DNA from: Mesaphorura yosii
Lineage: Eukaryota; Arthropoda; Collembola; Poduromorpha; Tullbergiidae
Length of the DNA stretch: 64,000 nucleotides
Direction: 5' to 3'
Assembly (NCBI GenBank): GCA_009869945.1
Contig: WIXG01000009.1
Span: 434,001-498,000, forward strand
In this document: one piece after another, positions 27,418 through 41,555 of the stretch
Position numbering within the stretch: the stretch's first letter is position 1
Layout of the letters: each line of letters opens with the position of its first letter
The notes under the pieces: generated by a model
Told to the model about the DNA's origin: nothing
Database searches by the model: none
Seen by the model: the letters and a program-made list of their open reading frames with translations, nothing else
Made by a program: the position numbers and the translations under genes

Positions 27418-29350
27418 AATTGAGGAAACTCAGACACTGCGCTCGTACACTAAAATACTAAAACTTGAGTCCACCAGCCCAGCCGTGTAGAACTGATTTT
27501 GGGTGACAGACTGACATTGCGATGTGAAGATGTGATGAAGATCAAATTGATCAAATTGTGAAAATAATGTCCAGTCACGTTGAAAGTCAAAACTAATGCG
27601 TGTCCATGTCCATTTCTTATAAGTATGTGGGTCGAATTTCAAAGTCCGTGGCTCCAAAATCTATTATCAGCCTCCAGATTCCAGAAAATCCAGAATTGAG
27701 ATGCACGCCTTTTTGCTTTCGCTACTATTTTAGTCTTAGGATGAAGTCAAGTCGACCGTGAATCTAATCTTCTTTTCTACCGTGCCCGAACTCCGAACTC
27801 GAAGCCTGCGGCTGTGCCCGATGCCTGTGAATAATACGAGAGAAAGAAAGTGAAATATGAGCGAGCAAACAACGAGCACGGCAGTACACCTGATTCGGAT
27901 CGGATCAACTCAGACAGGCAGGCAGGCCATTCCAGAGCGGGCAGCATTCACTCAGTCATCATTAGTGTAAGTGGGTAGGAAAAACTTGGTCTCTGGTCTG
28001 GTTGGAACTCTTGGAACTGGAAAGAGAACGATAAGAATGAAAGCTGCTTTCTACAACCCGCTCGCACCGCACCGTGCACGACCACCTTCGCATTTCCAAA
28101 TTCACAGCGACAGCGCTTCGTCTTCACGTTCTCGTTCATTCGGATAATTCGGAACATGGAACACGCATCCATCCATTTATCGATCTTGTGTACGAGCAGC
28201 TACCTCCGGCGCCTGTGTCCTGTCCTGCTTGCTTGCTGCATGGCTGCTGCCAACACAAACATCAACAAATGCGGGCACCACACCGCAAGAGTCGAGTCGG
28301 GGAAAGATAATTGTATCTGTCTCTCAGGGAGTTCCATTCCGTCACTGCCATTTTACGTTAATCGCCTTCATACACCTGCAAACATGAAACAGAGACCGAA
28401 ACTGCGCCCGACCGTATTTTGCTGAGGCTCGACGGCTCGAGGCAGGAAACGTTCGTCCAAACGTGTCGTTCAAGAAATTACACAAACCAGGCACTGATAC
28501 TTTTGCCATTTCGCCGGAGATGCAAAGATGTAGCTGATTTTGAATCCGGGCAGCCAATCCATACTGAGTTTGCTTTATTGGCTCCTAATCCCACAATAAC
28601 GAGTTTCGCATGAATGAATGAATGATGAGACGACGAAGTATCGGCACTCAACCAGATTGACCGGCCAAGCTGAGAATTTTAGCATCTCTCATGGCCCAAA
28701 CTGAGATTTGCCATTTACGGCACGCACTGCTGAAGCAAGAGTTGCAAAATGCGAACGCTCGGTTAACCTGTGCTGTGTGCTGTTAAAGTGATTGTCCCAT
28801 TCCTTGCCTCTCCCACTTGAGTTGACACTCCTCCGCTCTGCAGCCACACTCCTACACATCGAAAATCATTCTTTTACCAGCATACAAGTTTCAAACTACA
28901 ACTCCCAACTATCTACGTGGCAAGCAAATTTGTATGGCTTGCCTTCGCAGATCTCCACCGCATTCACCAATCAAAGCGTGATTAGTAGATTTTGAATTCC
29001 TGTCCCAATGTTATTGGGTATCGTGGCCGTACAGGCTAAAGTGTAAACTGAACGCGAGAGGCGAGAATAGACAACCGAGATTTAAAATTACTGATACAAG
29101 TCCATTGTCCTCCTTCGTGACCAGTCCAGTTCATTCAATCTGCGAGTATTCCAGAAGTTGAGCAGTCGAAACATTGGCAGACTGGCCACACACCATAAAA
29201 AATCAATTCAATAATTCAAGGTACCGTAATTTCGAGGATCGTCGTTCGTGAGTTCGCAAAAAGTAATTTTAATCCGAAACATTCTCCAGATTTACGGTGT
29301 CGTACTTACAACATAAGATAACACTTGGACTACCTGCCTTGACTCAGAAA
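27418..29350. other. Divergent intergenic region between arrestin and PDIA6
   Basis: About 1.9 kb between head-to-head genes. It should contain both promoters. A GAAT tetramer run is at about 28612-28624. I see no open frame with family resemblance and no RNA gene. Confidence 0.45.
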
Positions 29351-31197
29351 ATGGGGAGCATACGAAACTTGTCAGTGCTATTATGCTGTCTACTTCCAAC
29401 TGTACTCGGGCTGTATTCTAGTGATTCCGAAGTCATCTCACTTACTTCCAGTAACTTTGACCGATTAGTGAAGAACGATGACTCTGTGTGGGTGGTAGAA
29501 TTCTTTGCACCGTGGTGCGGTAAGTCGGTTTTCCATACTTATGGAACCTGTACCGAGGGAAAAATTCAGCTAAACTTTGATTTGTCTTGAACAGGCCATT
29601 GCCAGAATTTAGTCGGTGACTACTCGAAGGCGGCTAAGGCGCTCAAGGGTAAGCAATCTGCGGCTTGCGATAATATTTTACCAAGCGCAATCAGTTTTTC
29701 AAGCCATGTCCATGCCTTTGGGTCTTTGTAGGAGTGGTCAAGGTAGGCGCAGTCAATGCGGATGATGAAAAAAGCCTTGGATCTCAGTACAACATCAAAG
29801 GATTCCCAACAATAAAAATATTTACCAACGGAAAAGCTGAAGAGTACAACGGCCAGAGAACTGCTCAAGGAATTGTCGAAGCCGCCCTTCGTGCTGTAAA
29901 ATCAAAGGTTGAAAAGGTTCTTGGGGGCAAGACATCAGACAGTGGTAAGTGCCTTATCGCCATTCAATGACTCGCAGTTACCTAATTTGCTATAATCCTT
30001 TATAGGTTCCGGCGGAAGTGGTGGAAAAAGTGACGTGGTCGAATTGACAGATGATAACTTTGACAAACTCGTGTTGAATTCCGACAAGCCATGGATTGTA
30101 GAATTTTTCGCACCTTGGTGTGGGTAAGTACTATACGACTGTTAAGATTAGACGGGGTTTGTTCATTGATCCAACAATGATCATGAATATTTACAATGCA
30201 GGCACTGCAAAAATCTGAAACCACATTTCGAAAAGGCTGCCAAGGAACTTAAAGGACGCGTAAATCTTGGAGCCCTCGACGCGACCGTTCACACTTCAAA
30301 GGCGTCTGAATACGACGTGAAAGGGGTTCGTAATTTTTCTATTTTAAGCTCTTCTCTTCCACGAAGTAAGATTTGAATGAATCGGAAATTATTTTCGTGC
30401 AGTATCCCACGCTCAAGTTCTTCGCTCCAGGAAGTCGCCGGAATGACGCGGAGGAGTACGATGGCGGAAGGACCGCTGAAGAAATTATCTCGTGGGGTGA
30501 AGACAAAGCTGTGGCTTCCTTGCCTGCTCCAGAGTTGACTCAAATTGTCGGTGATGATGTCTTGTCGAAAGCATGTAGTGATAATGCCATCTGCGTAATT
30601 TCTGTGCTGCCGCACATTCTGGACTGCAATGCCAAGTGCCGAAATGACTATTTGGTAAGTGATTAGTGATTGTCTGAGAATCATGACAAAAGTTTGCTGC
30701 TGACAATGGCACTTCAATCACGCCTTTGTTTTACCATCGTAGGATGTTCTTAAGCGACAGGGTGACAAGTACAAACGCCAGCATTGGGGCTGGGTGTGGG
30801 CACAAGCTGGAGACTATCTCAAGCTGGAGGAGGCCCTTGACATCGGTGGATTCGGTTACCCAGCCTTGTCAGCAGTTAATTTGAAGAAGGGAAAATTCTC
30901 CTTGTTCAGAGGGTCTTTCTCTGATGAGGGAATTTCAGTTTTCCTGCGGTAAGCCAGTGAAAATTAACTTTCTTTTTTTATTTACGTGGTGTGTTCCTCG
31001 CGAATTCGCAATTCCGTTGACTAATTTCGTGTTTTTCACGCTGTGCGTGCAGAGACTTATCGTACGGAAAGGGATCTGTCTCCCCGCTCCGAGGTACGTC
31101 ACTCCCCAAACTGTCTAGCGTGGATCCGTGGGATGGCCAGGATGGAAAGCTTGATATTCCTGAGGAAGAAGACTTTGATTTGAAGGATGAATTATAA
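29351..31197 (+). CDS. PDIA6: Protein disulfide-isomerase A6 (P5)
   Basis: Eight exons (29351-29519, 29595-29648, 29732-29944, 30006-30123, 30202-30325, 30403-30654, 30743-30948, 31053-31197) sum to 426 residues, the size expected for P5. It has a signal peptide ([20 protein letters not shown]). Two catalytic thioredoxin domains follow, each with WCGHC (FFAPWCGHCQNL across 29519/29595; FFAPWCGHCKNL across 30123/30202), then a third non-catalytic b-type domain. The tail is acidic and ends LKDEL, an ER retention signal. It forms and reshuffles disulfides in the ER lumen. A glycine/serine linker (GSGGSGGKS) joins the two active domains. In both active domains an intron falls inside the WCGHC motif, but at different phases. 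The start at 29351 was chosen for its signal peptide. Confidence 0.97.
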
Positions 31198-31294
31198 TTT
31201 GGGCACTTGCGTTTTGTAACATTTGCTTCGTACTGCTACTAATCCAATCTTGAGTTTCACCAAAGTGTTTATATATTCTGTACAAAAGGGTGGG

Positions 31295-31300
31295 AATAAA
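31295..31300 (+). terminator. Poly(A) signal of PDIA6
   Basis: AATAAA about 100 bp after the PDIA6 stop, 37 bp before the opposing NDUFV1 signal. Confidence 0.65.
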
Positions 31301-31336
31301 AGCCTTCGCCTTCGTTCGAGAATTCAACCACGATCG

Positions 31337-31342
31337 TTTATT
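31337..31342 (-). terminator. Poly(A) signal of NDUFV1
   Basis: TTTATT on plus (AATAAA on minus), about 290 bp after the NDUFV1 stop. Given normal cleavage 10-30 bp beyond the signal, the two convergent transcripts should end within a few bases of each other or overlap. Confidence 0.6.
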
Positions 31343-31634
31343 TCACACATCTCGAGTGCGCGTGGAAGAGATATCACAACAATTCAAATTAAAATGACTA
31401 CCTTAAATTAATTCCACTCGAATATTTAGGATTGCTGGTGCTTAAATCTAGTTTTTTGAGCTGGCCCACTCTAAGCAGAATTATCCAACAATAACTGGGT
31501 TTTGTCAACTCTTCATCCTAATTTTGTATAAGTCAATACGAAATTGCGGCGGATTCGCTTGGGAGAAGTTAGCGTGAATGTTTCTGATCTTTAAAAACAA
31601 CATGCCACACAAGTCAGAGTAAAATCAGATTATT

Positions 31635-33746
<2,112 letters not shown>

Positions 33747-35386
33747 GGCGCTCATGTGATACTAATTGAGTTCAGCAATTTCTTCTAAGATGACGGCAGC
33801 TGATAACAATCAGCAGTAATGTTTCAGCCCTGAGAGCCACTTTTTTCGGTCAGAAACACATGGGAGACCAGCAACTCTTCAGGATTCTAAATACACTGAA
33901 GAGGCAGACGCGATAAGCACAATGTCAGTTCCAGATGAGAAATGTGGCCTTATTCCTTCAAAAATACCACTGGTAATAATAATTAACACTAACGCAGTAT
34001 TTTTGGTTTATATTTACAATTTTGATATTTAATTTCGGGACCCTTCCATTTCTTCTGAATCTCTTAATTTTAAAAACGGCGCATCTCGAATGAGTTTTGG
34101 TAGACTGGCTTGAGACAAGAGTAGCCTTCTTTTCTTATGGCCGTTATGACTATGTATAGGGCATATATTGAGCCTGAGTCCGTGGCGGACAGACTGGCCC
34201 AGGGCGAGCAGAGCCTAATTGTCATTGATCGAATTAATGTTGTTGTTAACAGACATTGCCAGCTCCCACGACTGCTCTTTTTGGCCCTGATTCATGCAAA
34301 GTTCAATTTGATGAACGTCTCGTTGTACTGCGTCGTAATAAAGGCATAAATTGCATCCAGTTATAATGAATTTGAAAACAGAAAAAATGTCTCGGAGAAA
34401 ATGTTTCCAGCGAATTGTTTCGGACAATTTTTTCAGAGGATTGTTCCTGGAAAATTGTTTCCAGCAAATCCTTCCTGACAATTGTTCCCAGTGAATTGTT
34501 CCCGATAATTATTTCTAGGGAAATGTTGGAAAATGGCGGATTCCGTCTTAGGCCGTGGTCATGGAATCAAGGTCATGCTTGAATGAAATTCTTGCAGGTG
34601 TCATCAAGATTGGGCTCAATGCAATGCAAAGAAAAGGTGTCAAAATAAGCGAGTTCGCTTACATCTTATCAGGACGCTACCTGGCCGACTCTTCCGGGAA
34701 GCGTGACACTCCTGACGCGAAGGTAAGACTCGAATAGATGTAGTAAGTGCATTAATACTCGAACGCAAGAGTATTGGGACTAAGCGTGCTGAACGAGAAG
34801 TTGATTCGGTACGAACTACGGATTGGAACCGGTCCAAGAGGTAAGACAGTGCACAGCCTGGCCTACCCGTCCTAGGCTCTTGCTCGTATCGTAGTTGCTT
34901 GTGGACAACTCGGTTTGGTTCGGAACGTACCATTAGAAACACTTTTCGCTATCAAGTTCGGTAGGACGGGACTAGAGAAGAGAAGAAAGCAGAAAGAGGT
35001 TGCGAAATATGTAAATGATTGGGCGTAAAGTCCAAAAAAGAAAGTCATAATCGGTCTCATGCTTCCGCTCCGTTCTGCATGCACTGCACTGCAGACTTCT
35101 TTTTCCACCTCCAGACCAGGCACCTATCAGCACCAGTACAAAAAGCGACAAACGAGAAGACCAAGAATTTGCAAACTCAGACATTCCAGTCAAAACAAAA
35201 CTTGCAGTTGTGAATTGCGGTCAAGGTCATGAGAGTTGAGAACTGACCTGACTGACTTGTGAGGTGTTGAGAGTGACAGGACAGAACTGAACTACATTTT
35301 TGTGGTATTGCGGTGCTAAAACTTAAACCCTGCCTGGACTGAAGTCGAATCGCTGGCCATTCGCTTCCAGTCGTCGTATCGTGGCC
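33747..35386. other. Divergent intergenic region between NDUFV1 and PSS
   Basis: About 1.64 kb between head-to-head genes, carrying both promoters and a minisatellite at about 34384-34532 (listed separately). An open frame at 34555-34737 has no recognised homology and no supported splice context. No other gene seen. Confidence 0.45.
34384..34532. repeat. Degenerate 13/14-bp minisatellite
   Basis: About ten units resembling AATTGTTTCCAGCG / AATTGTTTCGGAC alternate 14 and 13 bp, giving a 27-bp higher-order period. Units include AATTGTTTCCAGCA, AATTGTTCCCAGTG and AATTGTTCCCGAT. Copies differ at several positions, so the array is old. It lies between NDUFV1 and the phosphatidylserine synthase gene. 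Confidence 0.7.
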
Positions 35387-37002
35387 ATGAGGAAACACAG
35401 CATGGAGAACGACAACAATCATTTCACTCTCGTGAACGAGAAGCCAGTTGACGACGTCTCCTTGAATTTCTTCTACGAACCGAGAACTCTGACTTTGCTA
35501 TTCTTCCTCTTCACTGCACTAATCTTTATCGCATTTAACAGGTAATTAGTAAGTCAGCTCCGCACACGCCAATTTGCTGGATAACAACAACGAAGTATTT
35601 GTTCCTTGCTTACAGAAACGAAGAAAACTTCCAGGACAATTTGAGTACTGGCTTCACGTCCGTCGTCGTATTCTTTCTAATCATTTCAGTCCTCGCGTTT
35701 CCTAACGGACCCTTCACCAGGTACAGCAAGAGTGAGATATATGACTTAGAATCATTTACTAGTTGACTAGTTTCTTTCTCTTTCCAATTCCAGGCCGCAC
35801 CCTGCAATTTGGCGGATGGTGTTTGGTCTCTCTGTCATTTACCTCATGTCACTCTGCTTCATCCTCTTTCAGAATTATGAGACCGTTAAATCAATCTTCT
35901 TGTGGGCCGATCCAGACTTGAAGAATTTTTCTATTGATCACGACAAGGTACCTTTGCCTTCTGTTGCTGCAATTTAGTGACTGAATTTCATTCTGTATCA
36001 TAAATGTGACCTAATTCCAGGAGTATGGAGTCAACTGTTCTCAGGTGACAGTAGAGAAACTGTATAATCACCTGGATGTGTTCGCCGTAGCACATTTCTT
36101 GGGCTGGATTGTCAAAGGACTGCTGGTTCGACACGCGGGCATCTTATGGACGATCTCGTAAGTCAAACTTACTAAAATTGCGATTGTGCTTATCACCGTT
36201 ATTTTGAATGTTGCATTGCTTTGAACCAGGGTGACTTGGGAAATTACTGAAGTCGCTTTCGCCCATCTGCTGCCAAATTTCGTCGAGTGTTGGTGGGACG
36301 CAGTCCTTCTCGACATCATTCTATGCAACGGAGCCGGAATTGCCATCGGAATGAAGATTTGCTCCCTGCTGGAAATGCGGCAGTATAAATGGGAATCCAT
36401 CAAATCGCTGCAGGGAACCACGAAGAAATTGAAGAGGGCCGTGCTGCAATTCACGCCCGAGTCGTGGACCCCGACACGATGGCTGGACCCGAGCTGCAGC
36501 TACATGCGATTCCTCGCCGTCTGTCAACTGGTCGTGTTCTGGCAAATTGCGGAGCTGAACACGTTCTTCATCAAACACATCTTTGAAACTCCACCTGCTC
36601 ACAAGATTGTCCTGTTCAGGCTGGGGCTCCTCTCCCTCATCGTGGCTCCTTCGCTGCGGCAGTACTACGTGTTTGTGACGGATACACGGTGCAAAAGAGT
36701 GGTAAGTTTCACTTTGTACTAAGCTTAAAGGTTCCAATGCTAAGAATCCACAACACAGCCTCTAACTTCCATTTCCTTTCCAGGGCACACAATGTTGGGT
36801 TTTGGGAGCCATTACACTGACTGAAGCAATAATTTGCGCAAAATTTGGGAAGACTCTTTTTGGCCAAACGCAAATTCAAAACATAATCCTGTGGCTGTTC
36901 ATACAACTCGTCCTTTCCGTGGCATGTGTCACCGGATGCGTGTTCGTTCAGTCTGTGCGGAAGAGCGTTCATAAAAACGGGAAGGGTACAAAGCAAAACT
37001 GA
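35387..37002 (+). CDS. PTDSS1: Phosphatidylserine synthase (PTDSS1-type)
   Basis: Six exons (35387-35541, 35616-35720, 35794-35947, 36021-36157, 36230-36701, 36784-37002) join to 413 residues. The enzyme swaps the head group of phosphatidylcholine or phosphatidylethanolamine for serine in ER membranes, including mitochondria-associated membrane. The protein has many membrane segments ([50 protein letters not shown]). Family-typical stretches follow: [39 protein letters not shown] and [20 protein letters not shown]. The C-terminus is short and lysine-rich (KNGKGTKQN). A second ATG in frame at codon 6 is possible. I favour PTDSS1 over PTDSS2 by overall similarity, but cannot run the comparison. 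Confidence 0.92.
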
Positions 37003-37227
37003 TGTTTCAGGCGTCTTGTAAAAAATACAGATTTAACGACCGTTATTATTGTGATTGTGATGCCGAGAATTTATTATCCTTCTCTTGCTTTAAGATAGCT
37101 CTATTTTGATCCTTGAAGACTTGGCAAGCTTTCTCGTGTCAATACTTTGCTCAGGGCACACAGACTCATGAATTAAGACTCATTCAGCCAAATTAGTCAA
37201 GTAGCATTAAATAGTCAAATCAAAATG

Positions 37228-37368
37228 TTTATTTTGTTACGTTACTTTCATGAATAAATTGATGGAGAAAGTCAAAACAGGACGAACACGTCGACGGCGA
37301 AATCGAACTGAGATGCGTTTATTACATGAGTTTTCCGGCTTCTGAAGAACAAGTGACATATCTTTATT
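37228..37368. terminator. Interleaved poly(A) signals of PSS (+) and TMCC (-)
   Basis: The plus-strand gene has AATAAA at 37253-37258. The minus-strand gene has TTTATT (AATAAA on minus) at 37363-37368, 37318-37323 and 37228-37233. If the distal minus signal is used, the two 3' UTRs overlap. Confidence 0.5.
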
Positions 37369-37781
37369 GCAGTCAGGCTAAAAGCTTGCAACTTGTAAAT
37401 ACGAATTACGTAAAAGCATAAATTAATTTTACTTTACCCAGTTTACATCACGTCATTACAATAATATCAAATTTCCAGATCCGTCTTGCCTAAAATATGA
37501 CGCAAAATTCCGAAGCTAACTTTACCACTCACACGAATTTTCGCAGATAATTTGGATTGGAAGTTCAGCACTTATGCTTTGTGATCTTTACTTTGAAAGC
37601 GCGATAGGTGATGGTGATGGCGATGCTATCCAAATTGTGACGCTTGGCCTTGGAAAGAGAAATTGCCTGAAGAAATACTGCACCTGGGTTAGTTCTCAAG
37701 TCCAAGCGGCTCTTGCAGACTTTCTCCACTCAGAGTATTATCAAACTCTTGCTCCATGGTAGAGTTAACTTCGGAAAATTG

Positions 37782-40070
37782 CTAGAAGCGATTTAGCAGA
37801 TCTGAACACATGAGAATTGCCTCCTCGTACAAGTAAGGCCACTTTCTGTGCACGAGGAAAACTACAAGCGCAATGACGACAGAGACAAGCACTCTAATCC
37901 GAGAGCCGACGAAGGGCGCAATTGTGGAGACGATCGTTGCTACAAGCAAGAGGAGAAGCTGCAACATTGTGAGACCAATGTTAACTAATTTCACTGCGAG
38001 GGCTCTCGCCCCGGAATTCTCAAGACCCTCAATTGTCACCAACTGCTGTTGTTGTTGTTCCAGTCTTGAAATCTGCAATTTAAAGGGCCGTTGTTGAAGG
38101 AATCGTTAACACACTCTAGTTATTTCACGTTCAGTTACCTTCACTTGACAAGCGTCCAGCAACTCTGCCAAGTCTCTCAGACGCTCTTCGCTCTGATAAC
38201 TTAATTTCTCTTCCGTGTCTGCCAGCGCCTGCTTCAAATTGCCCGTCTCAGCCTGATGAAGCTCTGTCAGGTCGTTAATTTGCTCTTCTAAACGCTCCGA
38301 TCTGAAGCGTTCTTCCTGAAGTCCTTGGCAGACAAATGCGCAATCATTGACGGTTTGAACCTGAAGACATGAAAGAAATTTCAAGTCGAAGCCATTCAGG
38401 CGCGGCGCACAATCGGAAAATGAGGCAAACCTTGAAATTTTCAAACTCATCACGAAGGCTGGCCAATTCTTCCTGTAATTCTTTAATGTAACTGGCAAGT
38501 TCAGACGTTTCAACAGCTTGGACCTTCTGGGGGTGTCCGTGATCTTCGCTGCTGCTCTTCACGGATGCGGAACATTCAGATGTAATGCCATCATCATGGG
38601 CTTGGCCACTGTGTGCATTGAAAGCAATCGATTCGACACTGTTTCAGAAGCAAAATTGCATGTAGGCAAAACTCAAATGTTAAGAGGAATGTTCTAGGCT
38701 GGAAATCTGCAAAGTATTTACTTTTCTCTGGATGCAATCTTCTCTGACCCGTGATGTTGTGTGTTTGCTTCCGTTTCAGAAATTCGGGACGGAATATTGT
38801 CGGCGGAACCAAACTTTTGCTTCATAAGATACGATGCGATTTCACGAGGTTTAGATATCACAGTTCTGAAACAAATTGAGAATCATGATAATTGCTTAAT
38901 ATTTACTGCGCTGCAGGACTTTCTAAGCCAAGAAGCCCGATTTCGTGCATGCGATAAGGAGAAAATAATCCAGCAACAAAATCTACCAAAATGATATCAA
39001 AAAATCTCAAAAAGAATCTACGATTGTGAAAACTACAGAATTAACTCAATTGACTATATTTCTAGCACAATTCATGCACTTTTGGCAGGTGTGAGGCCAG
39101 TGAAATCCCGAAAGAGTAACAAGTGAAGAAGTAGAAAATGTACAAACCCGGAGATGCCCGTAAGCCCATCCTTGAGGTTGCCGCTAACAGACCTGGCACA
39201 GGTACAAGTATACCAAAAACTTTAATTTCTCAATTCTTGAGTGCGAATTAATGATTGACGTTCATTTAAAGAAGTCATTTGGTCCTAACAGTATGATTCA
39301 ACCTTAACTTGGAACCGACAGCCATAAACAACAACCACTTTAAAGATTCTTCTCTGAAGAAAGGTTCTACTTTATTTGGCGACCTAAACCGTACTATTTA
39401 AATCCCTCTCAGGAAATTCCTAAATTTCCTACTCTGTCATATCATGCAAATCACCTCCTCCTCCCGTCTACCACTACTACTCCTATACTCACCTAAGCCC
39501 TTGGCTCACGTTCTGCATGCGACTTTTCGACGCTCGATGTGACGATGTGTTGGAAGACTCCGAGGCTTCACTCCCCTGGTGGCCATCACTTATTCTGCCC
39601 TTTGCGCCACTTAGGTTGGGGCTAAAGACTTTGCTGGGGCTAATCTCTGACGAAAGCTTTGAAGATTCCTTCAAAGTCTGAAAGACAAAATTCATACATT
39701 ATAGTAAGCCCGAATTCCACAGATTTCAACATTCTGGGGCCTTCGAATGGACACTTACGTTCAATTCCCTCTCGTACCGGTCGAGTTTCCTCTGCAACGC
39801 CGCAATTCGGGTTGCGGCTTTCGTATTCTTCTTCTCGAACAACTGCTTGACTTGTGGCAGTTGACTCCTTTGCGCCACAGCGGCCATTTTGAGGTATTCC
39901 TCGACGTTGGTGTCTCGCCGCTGTTGCTCCTCTTGTATTCTCTTCTTGGCATGCAATATTTTTCCTTCGAGCGTCCGAGCCGTAGGTCCATGGCTGAGGC
40001 TGTCATGGTTCGGACTTGGATACGCGTGCAGGTTTTCAAGTGCGTCAGCACTTTCATCGGTCGACGCCAT
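37782..40070 (-). CDS. TMCC: Transmembrane and coiled-coil protein (TMCC family, Dementin-like)
   Basis: Seven exons (40070-39759, 39677-39493, 39192-39148, 38865-38722, 38638-38431, 38360-38139, 38072-37782) join to 468 residues. The N-terminus has the TMCC coiled coil AATRIAALQRKLDRYERELN. The linker has the family signatures LKDGLTGISG and TVISKPREIASYLMKQKFGS followed by ADNIPSRI. A second long coiled coil follows (YIKELQEELASLRDEFENF; ERFRSERLEEQINDLTELHQ). The C-terminus has two membrane spans (LTMLQLLLLLVATIVSTIAP; VLVSVVIALVVFLVH). TMCC proteins are ER membrane proteins; the Drosophila member Dementin affects APP-related metabolism. The ATG at 40070 is the first in frame after a likely acceptor, so this exon probably begins with 5' UTR; longer first exons may exist upstream. 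Confidence 0.9.
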
Positions 40071-41555
40071 TTTTACAACTGAATCTGAGCTTTCTCCTGC
40101 CCGTGCTGTACTTAGGAGATAAATGATATTAACTATACACAATCTGACTGATCATTGTCTAGTTCCCCTTACTTACGGGTTATTCACTCATGAGTCATTA
40201 TGATCGTCAATATGTATGTGTCCCAGGGCTCAATGAATTGGGTGATCGCGCGACCCTCTGCCTCAGGAACTTTTATACGACTCGAGTGGCCGCAACACTT
40301 GTTTCAAATCACAGTGATAAGCGATCACAGTTAATTAAACCGTGACTAATCTTTTGACTGTTGTGATCTTGCCGTTGCCGTTGCTGCAAAGCGAGCTTGA
40401 ACAAGTTAATGACCTTGGAATACTCAAACAATGATTCTCACCTCCAAAGGTCAAATAAAAGGTAAATAACTAAATAGTTAGACTAGTGATTAGTGAGAAT
40501 ATAATACTAATTTGATGTAGAAAGTAATATCAGTAACCAGTGGTTTCAATTCTGACAAAGTTTTGATTTTGCCGGGAAGGCCACTCCTGGAGTGAGGTAC
40601 AGTGAGACCACCCAGCGAGGTGCACCTCTTCAGCACGATCAACGCGAAAATGATCCTCATCTTCACGTCCATATGCATTCCCGGCACAAATCATGCTCAT
40701 TCTTCGTTCTTAATTGTCACTAAACGAAACATTTCATTTAACAGGCAACTTTATTAATCCATAATTCATAATGACATATTTGACAGTTGACAAGACAAGT
40801 CAGACAAATCTCTAAAGACAATACAATCTCAAAGATACTTTAGGATTAACAAATAAATGCTGGAAAGCCATAAAATCGATTCCACAGTCCCAGAACAGAG
40901 GAGTCGATACGTGCTGGAGGCTAAGGCGCTTTCAGAAAATTCATTCCAGTTGCAGTTCTTGGCATTTTCTCACTGTTTCAAACGGTTCTTTCAGTTCCGA
41001 TTCCAATTGCTGAGTGCACATGGCGGCTTGCTGGCTTGGCGTGAAGTGCTGCTGTATGGAATAATCAGCTGAATAAGTCTTAAGCACAATTCCCATAATT
41101 CCAGAGCTTCAGTAAATTTTACTGCCTAATTAGCCTAATCTTCCGTAACAATGCAGCAGTGCAGTGCCTCAGCCTGCGTGCGTGTATTTTGAAACAAAAA
41201 CAAAGGTGCTAAGTATCCTTTCTAGTTTACTATGCATTAAATGCAAATTGACATGAGATCTGAATTCGCTACTCGTTAATTTTAAACTCTGACTAGCTAA
41301 GATGGCTAGCAGCTAGCTACTAAAAACACGAAGAACCAAATCCAAAACGGAATGAGATCATAAACATGGAGATAGGCCGACCATGTGCGTAAGTCTAAAA
41401 TGCGTATGGCTATGCACCCAAAGAATGCATGAAACACTTGATTGATTATTCGAGCATCCCAGGTACGTCTAATCTCAATTTACTCTGGCATGGCATTGCT
41501 TTGCTGAAGAAAGTTGAACATTTCGGCACGACGGCGGTTGGATGTGATTGGCGTG
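40071..41555. other. Intergenic: TMCC promoter side, Frequenin 3' side
   Basis: About 1.5 kb. It includes TMCC 5' UTR upstream of the acceptor near 40110 and the likely Frequenin 3' UTR. A minus-strand AATAAA (TTTATT on plus, near 40748) could end the latter. A 65-codon open frame at 40490-40687 (minus) could be an alternative TMCC first exon, but I see no homology. Confidence 0.4.

Noticed and set aside
34555..34737. A 60-codon plus-strand open frame after the minisatellite
   Set aside because: No recognised homology, no splice context and within an otherwise non-coding divergent gap.
36321..36737. A 138-codon minus-strand open frame
   Set aside because: It is the shadow of the largest phosphatidylserine synthase exon; no family resemblance of its own.
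40490..40687. A possible alternative first exon of TMCC
   Set aside because: Composition is protein-like, but no donor or homology decides it; left unannotated.
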